Shown here one piece after another: positions 1 to 7,210 of a stretch of 8,147 bases of DNA. The stretch covers positions 1 through 8,147 of the forward strand of contig JACDDG010000094.1 of assembly GCA_013817115.1 (NCBI GenBank), in the 5' to 3' direction. Within the stretch, counting starts at the first letter, position 1, and every line of letters starts with the position of its first letter. The position numbers and the translations under genes are program-made. Source of the stretch: Parachlamydiaceae bacterium. Lineage in GTDB: Bacteria > Chlamydiota > Chlamydiia > Chlamydiales > Parachlamydiaceae. The notes under the pieces were generated by a model. That model did no database searches. It was not told the origin of the DNA and saw nothing but the letters and a program-made list of their open reading frames with translations.

Positions 1-18
1 ATATGTCAATGGAAACCG

Positions 19-46
19 GCCTGTAAGTTCACTTACAGGCTTTTAT
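19..46 (+). terminator. Rho-independent terminator for a gene left of the window
   Basis: A perfect 9-bp stem (GCCTGTAAG at 19-27 pairing with CTTACAGGC at 32-40) closes a TTCA tetraloop and is followed at once by TTTTAT. This is the classic intrinsic terminator layout on the plus strand. The minus-strand side has no T-run, so it is not bidirectional. The gene it ends lies almost entirely outside the window. One reading frame reaches a TAA at 24-26 inside the 5' arm of the stem, which could be that gene's stop, but too few codons are visible to say. Confidence 0.8.
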
Positions 47-77
47 AACAGGAATATGGATATAAATAAAATTATTT

Positions 78-118
78 TTTCGGAAAATTTCAATGAACCC
101 CACCGGGGTTCACCGAAA
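78..118. repeat. Bulged GC-rich inverted repeat
   Basis: TGAACCCC (94-101) and GGGGTTCA (105-112) form a perfect 8-bp stem around ACC. Outside it, TTTCGG (78-83) can pair with CCGAAA (113-118), giving a longer hairpin with a single one-sided 10-nt bulge (84-93). Neither strand shows a good T-run. The minus strand has only TTGAAATTTT after the inner stem, so a terminator role is possible but weak. It may instead be a structured RNA element or a repeat unit found elsewhere in the genome. Confidence 0.5.
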
Positions 119-198
119 GTTTACATGTGTTTTTCTATTTAAATAACCATCTTGGATCTCCCACAACAAAATTCTACCTTTCTTTTTTTCATCAAGAT

Positions 199-264
199 TT
201 GCTCAGCGCGTTGAAAGTTTTTACCCAGTGTTTTGAGTAATTTTACTCAATGCATTGAGTAAAA
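199..264. repeat. Three tandem 22-bp repeats with palindromic cores
   Basis: Three units start exactly 22 bp apart at 199, 221 and 243. Their first 20 bases are TTGCTCAGCGCGTTGAAAGT, TTACCCAGTGTTTTGAGTAA and TTACTCAATGCATTGAGTAA. Units 2 and 3 agree at 16 of 20 positions; unit 1 is more decayed. Unit 3 with its flanks (241-264) is a perfect 24-bp palindrome, and the right half of unit 2 can also pair with the left half of unit 3 (233-240 with 243-250). A 22-bp period is about two turns of the helix, so dimeric proteins could bind along one face. This looks like a tandem operator or a short iteron array. No gene of recognisable function begins next to it. Confidence 0.7.
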
Positions 265-499
265 TCAAGGGCGGTGTGGTTTTTTTAAGCCAATTTTAGA
301 ATTCTCCCTTCTCTGATAGCCAATTATTCGGCGTTTGATCTTTTCCATATGATTAGCAATTTGCAAACCCATACTTCAACGTCAGTGATGGTTGGGTAAA
401 ACTTTGATACAGGTCTTGTTTCTGAATGGTGCGAAGCACCAGGTAGAAGGGAGCAGACTTGTAGCAAAGGTTTTGTCCAAACTACAGTGTATGACGATC

Positions 500-1675
500 C
501 TAATCCACAATGTAGGGCTGCAACTGACCATCTTTTAACGTAAACAATTTACCTTTCTCATCTCGCAAAACAGGATATTCTTTACAGGAAGCATCTCTTA
601 TTTTTAAACGTTCATCTTGTACGAAATACGTATTTTCTGGCGGTAGTTTTTCAAGAAGTTTGCTCACAACGTGCACATCGTCGTAAGCACGTAAAAGGGT
701 CTGGATATTTACCCAAGAATGTTGCTTAAATTTAAGGCGAAGTTGGATAACATCTCGGAGCCCCGGTTCATCAGGAATCACAATTTGGTCGTAACAAGGT
801 TCTAAAAAACTATCACCGAAAGCTGCATGGATCAGCGCTAACATAGGACCTTTCATTTCTATATTATGATTTGAGACGTAGTAAGCGACACCCCCCTCTT
901 TAACTTTATCTCCTATAAAAATATTATTTTTATATTCAGCATCTTGCTGAAGGTCAAAAGCCTTTACGTTTAATTCTAGAAGCTTCTTAAGATAATCTTC
1001 ATTGTAGAAATATGCATCTTTCCTGTAACACCTTAATTCACCTGAGCCTTCACTTCTTAATGATTCCGATAATCGACAGTTTCCTGCTATTTCGCCATTC
1101 TTAGTTATTAACCATTTCAAGGTGTTTTTTGAGGGAACTCTGCCTTCATAATAGCCCAAAGGTTTATACGAGCTGGTCATCACTTGAAAGAATCGTAAGG
1201 GTGGAGGGACATTTTGTCTGATGGTATCGTGACCATCCATCGTATAATTATCTGGTATTGGAATAAAATCCAGCGTTTCCGGAATAAATTTTTGAGAACG
1301 AAAATCTTTAATTATTTGCTTTGCGTTAGATTCAACTTGTTGCTGCTTGGACGTCTTTCTGGCTAATATTAACTGTGCGCTAGAAATCCTTCCAAATAAA
1401 TTTTGAAAAAATTTAATGACACGTCCAAAAATATTGCTAACATCATGCTTCATATTTTTGGAGTTAAGATTATGCAAAAGCCCATTAAATTCGGTGTGTT
1501 TTAATAAGACTTCAGCCGACTCACCGTTTCCTAGCTTTTGAAAAATTTCCAGCAAGAGTTTCCTTTGAGGTTGAGTTAATTCTTTTATATTATTCATTCT
1601 ATTTGCTGTTACGTCATAAAGAAAGTATTTATCAAACCGTAATAAAATATTTTTTACAAGCGGAGTAAAGTGCAT
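500..1675 (-). CDS. Uncharacterised 391-residue protein
   Basis: I do not recognise this protein. It looks soluble: no signal peptide and no convincing membrane segment is visible. The first 130 residues are basic and probably helical, with hydrophobic patches around 80-105. The middle (about 140-270) is aromatic-rich, with a proline cluster at 157-159, a GYYEGR stretch at 174-179 and a tyrosine-rich run around 217-228. The C-terminal part (about 275-391) mixes helices with a charged tail ending in YIVD. Cysteines are scattered (200, 216, 294, 364) and do not form a zinc motif. The ATG at 1675 is preceded only by a weak AAGAA; Met27 is an alternative start, also without a good ribosome site. 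It stands alone, divergent from sbcD, with no obvious partner. A lineage-specific protein, perhaps a host-interaction factor, is possible, but nothing in the sequence proves that. Confidence 0.8.
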   Translation of the reverse strand: MHFTPLVKNILLRFDKYFLYDVTANRMNNIKELTQPQRKLLLEIFQKLGNGESAEVLLKHTEFNGLLHNLNSKNMKHDVSNIFGRVIKFFQNLFGRISSAQLILARKTSKQQQVESNAKQIIKDFRSQKFIPETLDFIPIPDNYTMDGHDTIRQNVPPPLRFFQVMTSSYKPLGYYEGRVPSKNTLKWLITKNGEIAGNCRLSESLRSEGSGELRCYRKDAYFYNEDYLKKLLELNVKAFDLQQDAEYKNNIFIGDKVKEGGVAYYVSNHNIEMKGPMLALIHAAFGDSFLEPCYDQIVIPDEPGLRDVIQLRLKFKQHSWVNIQTLLRAYDDVHVVSKLLEKLPPENTYFVQDERLKIRDASCKEYPVLRDEKGKLFTLKDGQLQPYIVD

Positions 1676-1991
1676 TTTTTATTCTTGTGTTTAATTTTAA
1701 TATGACTCAAACAAAGAACACAGAGAAAGCGGGAGGCTTTCATAAACAGATTCAGAAGCACCTAAAATCAAATCAAACTCAGTAAACCAATTGTAGCGCC
1801 GCAAATAATTACTGAATTTAATTAGCTAAAATATTTCTCTCTCTCCCCCTCTACCATATTATCTATGATCTAAATAAAAAACAGCACATAGCAGCTTTCT
1901 TTCGTGCTATAGTTCATTGCTTTTTTAACTGGTTTGTTGCTATTCTACGTGTGCTCATAAACACATTTTAGATTCACACCAACGAATAGCA
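1676..1991. other. Divergent spacer between the 391-residue gene and sbcD
   Basis: This 316-bp AT-rich spacer must hold the promoters for both flanking genes, which point away from each other. It contains a 19-nt all-pyrimidine run on the plus strand (1834-1852, with a CT repeat) and an ATAGCA...TGCTAT inverted repeat with an 11-nt loop within about 1886-1910. A 27-codon frame at 1702-1785 lacks a ribosome site and looks accidental. I see no RNA gene. Confidence 0.5.
1917..1961 (+). promoter_or_regulatory. Possible sbcD promoter region
   Basis: Two weak sigma70-like pairs lie just upstream of sbcD: TTGCTT (1917-1922) with TATTCT (1941-1946) at 18 bp, and TTGTTG (1934-1939) with CATAAA (1956-1961) at 16 bp. 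Each has only three or four consensus matches per box. The second would give a leader of about 20-25 nt before the ATG at 1992. The placement is sensible, but in DNA this AT-rich such matches arise easily. Confidence 0.25.
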
Positions 1992-3224
1992 ATGAAAATA
2001 TTACATACTGCAGATTGGCATATAGGACAGCACCTATATTCACGGAAACGCTATCAAGAATTTAAAGAATTCTTTTCATGGCTCGTAAAAAAGATCGCTG
2101 ACGAGTCCTTCGATATATTACTTGTTGCAGGAGATGTCTTCGACACCACAACCCCTAGCAATCAAGCACAAGAGCTTTACAATAATTTTTTAGCTGAAGT
2201 TTCTAAAACAGCTTGCCGTCATATTGTTGTTACAGGGGGCAACCACGATTCTCCTTCTCTTTTGAATGCTCAGCGCAACGTATTCAAACTTTTGCAAATC
2301 CATGTAGTCGGCAGCGCAGAAGAAAATCCCAAAGATGAGGTCTTACTCCTTCGTGATCTGAAAGGGCACTCTGAATTGATTGTCTGCGCCGTTCCCTATC
2401 TCCGCGATCGAGACATCCGCAAATCTGAGCCAGGGGAAACTTTGGAAGAAAAAGGTCAGAAATTGATTGAGGGTGTTCGTCTTCATTATGCAGAAGTATG
2501 TGCAGAGGCTGAAAGGTTGCGGGAATCTATCGGGCAATGGGTGCCGATTGTAGCCATGGGCCATTTATTCGCTGCCGGAGGTGAAACATCGACTGGTGAT
2601 GGAGTCAGAGATTTGTTCGTAGGCTCTTTGGGGCATATTCATGCCGAAATATTCCCATCATGCATTGACTATCTGGCTCTTGGTCATTTGCATTCGCCGC
2701 AAAAGGTGGGTGGCAAAGACACGATGCGCTATTCTGGATCTCCTTTGCCAATTAGTTTTGCTGAAGCTGATCACGAAAAAGAAGTGGTGTGCATCGAGTT
2801 CGCCGACCAAAACATCAAGGTAGAAGGACATAAAATTCCAACTTTTCAAGAGCTGAAGCGTATTCGCGGAGATTGGGACCATATCTTTGATGAGATCGCT
2901 AAAGAGAAAGAACGTGGCAGTAAAGCTTTTTTGGAGATTGCCTATACCGGTGGCGAATTTATCGATCCCAAATTACATAGCCGGTTGGAGCGTTGTATGG
3001 AGGGCTCTAAAATGGAGGTTTTAAAAATCAATAATGAGCGTAAAAGAGAACGTATCATTGCCGAAGGCGAAAATTCTGCCTCTTTGGATGATCTCCATCC
3101 TATCGATGTGTTTAAAAGTGTACTGGAAGCAGAACAAATAGTAGATAGTGAGCAAGACGATTTAATTGCTAGATTTCTTGAAATGGTGACTCAGGTCGCA
3201 GAAGAAGATGTTAAAAGAGACTAA
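1992..3224 (+). CDS. sbcD: SbcD, nuclease subunit of the SbcCD complex
   Basis: SbcD is the Mre11-like metallophosphoesterase of the SbcCD complex. With SbcC it acts in the cytoplasm as an ATP-dependent exonuclease on double-stranded DNA ends and an endonuclease on hairpins such as those extruded by palindromes. The motifs are complete: D8-W-H10 near the N-terminus, GDVFD at 47-51, GNHD at 83-86, MGH at 189-191 and GHLH at 231-234, followed by the family signature YSGSPLPISF at 247-256. Residues from about 275 form the C-terminal capping region. At 410 residues it is close to the usual length of about 400. The start gives the canonical MKILHTADWHIG opening. No clear Shine-Dalgarno precedes it, so translation may be modest. 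It is the first gene of the sbcD-sbcC operon. Confidence 0.97.
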   Translation: MKILHTADWHIGQHLYSRKRYQEFKEFFSWLVKKIADESFDILLVAGDVFDTTTPSNQAQELYNNFLAEVSKTACRHIVVTGGNHDSPSLLNAQRNVFKLLQIHVVGSAEENPKDEVLLLRDLKGHSELIVCAVPYLRDRDIRKSEPGETLEEKGQKLIEGVRLHYAEVCAEAERLRESIGQWVPIVAMGHLFAAGGETSTGDGVRDLFVGSLGHIHAEIFPSCIDYLALGHLHSPQKVGGKDTMRYSGSPLPISFAEADHEKEVVCIEFADQNIKVEGHKIPTFQELKRIRGDWDHIFDEIAKEKERGSKAFLEIAYTGGEFIDPKLHSRLERCMEGSKMEVLKINNERKRERIIAEGENSASLDDLHPIDVFKSVLEAEQIVDSEQDDLIARFLEMVTQVAEEDVKRD

Positions 3225-3231
3225 AAGAGAC
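3212..3231 (+). repeat. 10-bp tandem duplication at the sbcD-sbcC junction
   Basis: TAAAAGAGAC occurs twice back to back (3212-3221 and 3222-3231). The first copy encodes the last SbcD residues. The second copy begins with the sbcD TAA stop and carries AGAGA (3226-3230), the only purine-rich ribosome-site candidate for the sbcC ATG at 3240, about 9 nt away. With one copy the stop would still be TAA, but the ribosome site would sit inside the last sbcD codons and the gap would shrink to 5 bp. Confidence 0.75.
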
Positions 3232-3239
3232 TAATAATC

Positions 3240-6200
3240 ATGCGCATACTACATTTAAGACTAAAAAATCTCAATTCACTTGTCGGAGAATGGAATATCG
3301 ATTTCACTCATCCTGATTTCGAAAGTAACGGAATTTTTGCCATTATCGGTCCCACAGGAGCAGGAAAATCCACTTTATTAGATGCAATCTGTTTGGCTTT
3401 ATATGGAAAAACACCTCGACTCGACAAAATATCGAAAAGTTCTAATGAAGTGATGGCACGTCAAACAGGAGAGTGTTTTGCAGAAGTGACTTTCGAAACT
3501 GCTCGTGGAAAATACCGTTGTTTTTGGGCCCAGCAGCGTTCACATAAAAAGGCCGGCGGCGAATTACAAAGTGCTAAGCGTGAAATAGTCGATGCAAATA
3601 CCAATGAAATTTTAGAAAGTCACCTGAGTCGCGTGGAAACAAAAATAGAAGAAATCACCGGCATGGATTTTCAACGCTTCACGCGTTCAATGCTCCTTGC
3701 ACAAGGAGGATTCGATGCATTTCTAAAAGCTTCGCCAAGTGAACGAGCGCCTATTTTAGAACAAATCACCGGCACAGAAATTTATAGTAAAATTTCGATA
3801 GGCGTTTTTGAACGTACGAAAAGCGAAGCCAAAAAGTTGGAAAATCTGGAACGCGATTTTAATAGCATTGAGCTTCTTTCCTCCGAGGATGAAAAAAGTA
3901 AGATGCTGGAATATGAAGAAAAGTGCCAAGTTAGCATAAGCCTTTCTGCAAAATATCAGTCTTTGGGTGAATGTAAAAAATGGCGCATCGAAGTAGATCG
4001 AATCGCACAGGAATTAAAAGCGATCGATCTTAAGTGGAACGCATTCATTGCAGAAGAAAAACTATCTCAACCAGATATGGAAAAATTAGAGCACGCTCTT
4101 AAAGCATTAAATTTTGAAGGTGATTACAGAGATCTTTGTCATCTTAAGAAGCAGCAAGACGATGACTTGAAAAACCATGCTGGTGCTCTTCTGGAAAAAA
4201 ATGCGCTAGAAAACGCCCTAAATGAAAAGATGATCGCTTGTGAAACAGCTGTCAAAAAGTATGATGAGTCACTAAATGCGCAGCATCAAGAGTTTGAGGT
4301 CATCAAACGGGTTCGTGAGCTTGATAATGATCAGAATATTGAACGAAAAAGGACAGATGGGCTTTTGAAGCGTCTTTCTGAAGAAGAAACAACTGCTTTG
4401 AGTCATAAAAAATCGATAGAGGATTCCTTAAAGCGAACTGAAAAACTAAGAAGTCATCAAAAAATAATACAAACTTATTTTGAAGAGTATATCTGCGATG
4501 AATCCCTAGTAGAGAAATATTCTTCCATCAAAGAAAATCTCGATAGGTTCAGTGAAAAGAAAAAATTAATCGAAGTTAAGCATTCTGAATACGTTTTTGC
4601 TTTAGAGGCCCTCCAAAGTAATGAAAATCAGATAAAAAACAACTTGTGTTCATACGCTAATGCGAAAGCTAGTATTGAAAAGAAAAGAGAATTGTTAAAA
4701 GCACTTTCCGATGATTATGAAGTTATTTGCGAAAAAAAGGATTCATTAGAATGGGATGAGGAACGAAAAGTTATTGAGTTGCAAGTAACCCTTTTTGATC
4801 TGATAAAGACAGCATTTGAAGATTTTAATAAGTGCGAGCTTTCTCAGAAAAATATTCGAGAATCGATTCAGCATTTTCAAGAAAAACTGAAAGTTTTTCA
4901 AAGAAAAGAAGTGGATGTTCAACAGCAAGTTGAAGGCTTAAATAAAAAAAGTGATGAATTGTTTCGTCAACAAGCTATACAGAGGTCCATTCATTCATTG
5001 GAAGTTGAGAGAACTCGATTGTGCGAAAATCAACCATGCCCTCTATGTGGTTCTTTAGAGCACCCGTTTATTCATGAGAACATGGCAGAGATTCTTAGTT
5101 CAAATGAAATACAGTTAAATCAAGTTAATCTCGAAAAGAAGGATGTGCAAATAGCTTTTCAAGATCTGGCAAAAAAGAGTTCTGAATGTGAAACAGAACT
5201 ACGCAGCTTGTTTAAAAAGCAACAAGAAGAGGCCACTCTAGCCGTTCAGCTTAATGAAAAGAAAGAAGCCCTTTTTTTAAGATTGAATGTAATCGCTGAA
5301 AACTTTCAGACAATAATTGATGTTGATCAGCACCGTAATGCTGCCATAGAAGATTTCAAAATATTTGAAGCAAAATATAAAATCTATCTTGAGAAAGGAA
5401 AAAACAAGAATGCTGCACAAAAATCATACGATAAAGAGCTCTTAAATTATTCCAAACTAGAGCAGCAGCATAGAGAACTTGCCGAGGTTTTATCTAAATC
5501 CCAAAGCCATTTTCAGTATCTAAAGCAAGACCTTGATCTCCGCAAGAATGAATACTCTGAGCTTGAAAACTATCTTTTGGAGACCTTGCGGGAGTTTGGA
5601 TTTTTTACACTTGGAGCTGTCGATCCCAAACAAATTAAAGACGATTTGTTTCAGCGACTTACCAAATGGAAAAAACAAGAGCATGCTAAGCGTGCCGTGG
5701 ACGAAGATATCCAGAAAGAAAATGTCATGCAAGCCGAACTAAGCGGAGTGCAACAACATTTAGAAATAGCCCTCAATGTTCTTAAAGATGAAATTAAGTT
5801 AAGTGAAGAGCGTTCTGCAGCTTTATTAAGCAAAAGACTTTGTATTTACGGAAGCAAAAATCCCGATAGAGAAGAAGAGCTTTTTAAGGACCGTGTAGAA
5901 AGTTCTCGAGCAATTTTGGAAGAACATAAAAACGAATATATTCGCTTACAGCATCGAGTTGAAAGCCTTAATACTAAAATCGAAGAGTTGTTAAAAGCCA
6001 TTCAAGAGCGAAATCAAATATTGCAGAACAAAGAGCAAAAGTTTGTATCTGAAATCAGCACTATTGGATTTTTAGACTTGGAGTCATTTAAAAAAGCCTC
6101 ACTCATGCCGGAAGAGAGGGTATGTTTGGAAAAACGAAAGAACTTACTGGAAAAACAAAAAGAGGAATTGTTAGCGGAAAAAAAAGTGGCTGAAAAGAGG

Positions 6201-6914
6201 TCATCTGAATTGAATCAGATTCCTAAAACAGAAAAAGGCTTATCTGTCTTAGAAGAAGAAATTTTGCAGGTAACTCAGGAGCTTGATAATACTAAAAATA
6301 GAGCTTTGATTTTGAACCTACAACTTGCTGAAAATGAAAAGAAAAAAGAACGTGCTAAAGTTGTTCACGATAAGATTGTATTACAAGGCAAAGAAACAGA
6401 AATCTGGAAAGGCCTTTGCGCCCTGATTGGTGCTGCAGACGGAAAGAAGTTTCGTGATTTTGCGCAGAAAATGACATTAGAAATGATGATAGCTCAAGCT
6501 AATCGTCAACTTGTAAAAATGAGTGATAGATACTTGTTAAGGCAGTCGCAAAATTTTCCTCTAGAGTTAGACGTTGTCGATAATTATCAGGCTGGAGAAG
6601 AGCGTTCCGTTAAGAATTTGTCAGGTGGTGAAGGCTTTATAGTGAGCTTGTCCTTAGCCTTGGGACTTTCACAGATGAGTAGCAGCAAGGTGCGAGTAGA
6701 CAGCCTGTTTTTGGATGAAGGATTTGGTACTTTGGATGAACGTGCTTTGGAAATGGCTTTAGATACATTGTCAGAGCTACATCAAGAGGGCAAAGTAATT
6801 GGACTTATTTCGCACGTGAATGTTTTAAAAGAGCGGATTTCTACTCAGATTAAAGTACAGCCTATTTCAGGAGGCCGTAGTCGCATTGAAGGGCCTGGAT
6901 GCAGTCATGTGTGA
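3240..6914 (+). CDS. sbcC: SbcC, ATPase subunit of the SbcCD nuclease
   Basis: SbcC is the Rad50-like SMC-type ATPase that drives and positions the SbcD nuclease in palindrome and DNA-end processing. The N-terminal half-domain has Walker A GPTGAGKST (37-45) and the Q-loop glutamine in LLAQGGFD (Q155). Two long charged coiled-coil arms (roughly 190-590 and 610-1060) flank the zinc hook CPLC (600-603), where two SbcC molecules join. The C-terminal half-domain has the ABC signature LSGGE (1127-1131), Walker B FLDEG (1157-1161) and the D-loop aspartate D1166. At 1224 residues it is longer than the 1048-residue E. coli protein, the extra length being in the coiled coil. The start gives the typical MRILHLRLKNLNSLVGEW opening. 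It lies 15 bp after sbcD, so the two are surely cotranscribed. Its stop is 6 bp from the stop of the convergent zinc-protein gene. Confidence 0.97.
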   Translation: MRILHLRLKNLNSLVGEWNIDFTHPDFESNGIFAIIGPTGAGKSTLLDAICLALYGKTPRLDKISKSSNEVMARQTGECFAEVTFETARGKYRCFWAQQRSHKKAGGELQSAKREIVDANTNEILESHLSRVETKIEEITGMDFQRFTRSMLLAQGGFDAFLKASPSERAPILEQITGTEIYSKISIGVFERTKSEAKKLENLERDFNSIELLSSEDEKSKMLEYEEKCQVSISLSAKYQSLGECKKWRIEVDRIAQELKAIDLKWNAFIAEEKLSQPDMEKLEHALKALNFEGDYRDLCHLKKQQDDDLKNHAGALLEKNALENALNEKMIACETAVKKYDESLNAQHQEFEVIKRVRELDNDQNIERKRTDGLLKRLSEEETTALSHKKSIEDSLKRTEKLRSHQKIIQTYFEEYICDESLVEKYSSIKENLDRFSEKKKLIEVKHSEYVFALEALQSNENQIKNNLCSYANAKASIEKKRELLKALSDDYEVICEKKDSLEWDEERKVIELQVTLFDLIKTAFEDFNKCELSQKNIRESIQHFQEKLKVFQRKEVDVQQQVEGLNKKSDELFRQQAIQRSIHSLEVERTRLCENQPCPLCGSLEHPFIHENMAEILSSNEIQLNQVNLEKKDVQIAFQDLAKKSSECETELRSLFKKQQEEATLAVQLNEKKEALFLRLNVIAENFQTIIDVDQHRNAAIEDFKIFEAKYKIYLEKGKNKNAAQKSYDKELLNYSKLEQQHRELAEVLSKSQSHFQYLKQDLDLRKNEYSELENYLLETLREFGFFTLGAVDPKQIKDDLFQRLTKWKKQEHAKRAVDEDIQKENVMQAELSGVQQHLEIALNVLKDEIKLSEERSAALLSKRLCIYGSKNPDREEELFKDRVESSRAILEEHKNEYIRLQHRVESLNTKIEELLKAIQERNQILQNKEQKFVSEISTIGFLDLESFKKASLMPEERVCLEKRKNLLEKQKEELLAEKKVAEKRSSELNQIPKTEKGLSVLEEEILQVTQELDNTKNRALILNLQLAENEKKKERAKVVHDKIVLQGKETEIWKGLCALIGAADGKKFRDFAQKMTLEMMIAQANRQLVKMSDRYLLRQSQNFPLELDVVDNYQAGEERSVKNLSGGEGFIVSLSLALGLSQMSSSKVRVDSLFLDEGFGTLDERALEMALDTLSELHQEGKVIGLISHVNVLKERISTQIKVQPISGGRSRIEGPGCSHV

Positions 6915-6920
6915 AGATTT

Positions 6921-7199
6921 TTAATCTCCAAAAAGACGTTTCAAGGCATCTTTTGGGTCTTTTTGCGGACCTGGAGCTTTGCCTAAAATAACAAATTCTT
7001 CACAGAAATTTAACCCTTCACGATATGAAATATGCTCTGTACCGGGAATTTTACAATTGTTTGGAAGACCGACTTGATAGTTAACGCAGTTTTTACAGCA
7101 ATGTAAGTAGCTATCACAATGAGGACACATTTCGCGAAACGAAATGCGACAGGGTAAATCTGCAATATGCTTTCCGCACTTCCAACAGGCTATATCCAT
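6921..7199 (-). CDS. Small cysteine-rich zinc-binding protein
   Basis: This 92-residue protein has paired cysteines arranged like a zinc ribbon: C5xxC8, C17, C25xxC28, C34-C35 and C38, then C49 and C66. The middle reads like HCCKNCVNYQVG, and the C-terminal half contains the stretch ISYREGLNFCEEF. The short tail is charged and proline-rich. Small proteins with this cysteine spacing occur as uncharacterised families in several bacterial phyla; I cannot name a function. It probably binds one or two zinc ions and could contact nucleic acid or another protein. The ATG lies 11 bp after the HEPN stop, with AGAG overlapping that stop as a possible ribosome site, so it is likely the last gene of that transcript. 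It converges on sbcC with a 6-bp gap, leaving no room for a terminator between them. Confidence 0.85.
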   Translation of the reverse strand: MDIACWKCGKHIADLPCRISFREMCPHCDSYLHCCKNCVNYQVGLPNNCKIPGTEHISYREGLNFCEEFVILGKAPGPQKDPKDALKRLFGD

Positions 7200-7210
7200 T
7201 TTTAATCACT

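Larger units (their letters stand above)
1..499. other. Gene-poor left region
   Basis: No ORF in this stretch has convincing length or recognisable protein content. It holds the terminator at 19-46, a bulged hairpin at 78-118, three 22-bp repeats at 199-264 and a small hairpin at 427-441 (TGGTGC, GAA loop, GCACCA). The stretch 265-499 shows only short open frames on either strand. The longest is a minus-strand frame ending in TAA at 324-326 that runs back into the neighbouring gene out of phase. I recognise no domain in any of them. It could be decayed coding DNA or plain spacer. Confidence 0.6.

Noticed and set aside
241..264. The 24-bp palindrome as a dif/Xer or phage attachment site
   Set aside because: It has no Xer-like arm and spacer arrangement and no nearby integrase, and it forms part of a 22-bp periodic array better explained as protein-binding sites.
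427..441. TGGTGC-GAA-GCACCA hairpin as terminator of the 391-residue gene
   Set aside because: The stem is perfect but only 6 bp, and no T-run follows on either strand.
324..499. Minus-strand open frame that could be a decayed transposase or other gene
   Set aside because: It has no start, runs into the 391-residue gene out of phase, and shows no recognisable transposase motif; terminal inverted repeats and target duplications were not seen.
1702..1785. 27-codon plus-strand frame (MTQTKNTEKAGGFHK...) in the divergent spacer
   Set aside because: It has no ribosome site or promoter, and its length is expected by chance in AT-rich DNA.
2343..2882. Frames opposite or overlapping sbcD (60-74 codons)
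   Set aside because: They lie wholly within the well-supported sbcD gene and have no motif or ribosome site; they are shadow frames.
4746..5833. Several 60-70 codon frames within the sbcC coiled-coil region on both strands
   Set aside because: They are shadows of the repetitive charged coiled-coil codons in sbcC, with no independent support.
6930..6964. AAAAAGAC...GTCTTTTT inverted repeat just past the sbcC stop as a terminator
   Set aside because: The stem is mostly A-T with a 19-nt loop and lies inside the convergent zinc-protein gene; it is too weak to call a terminator.
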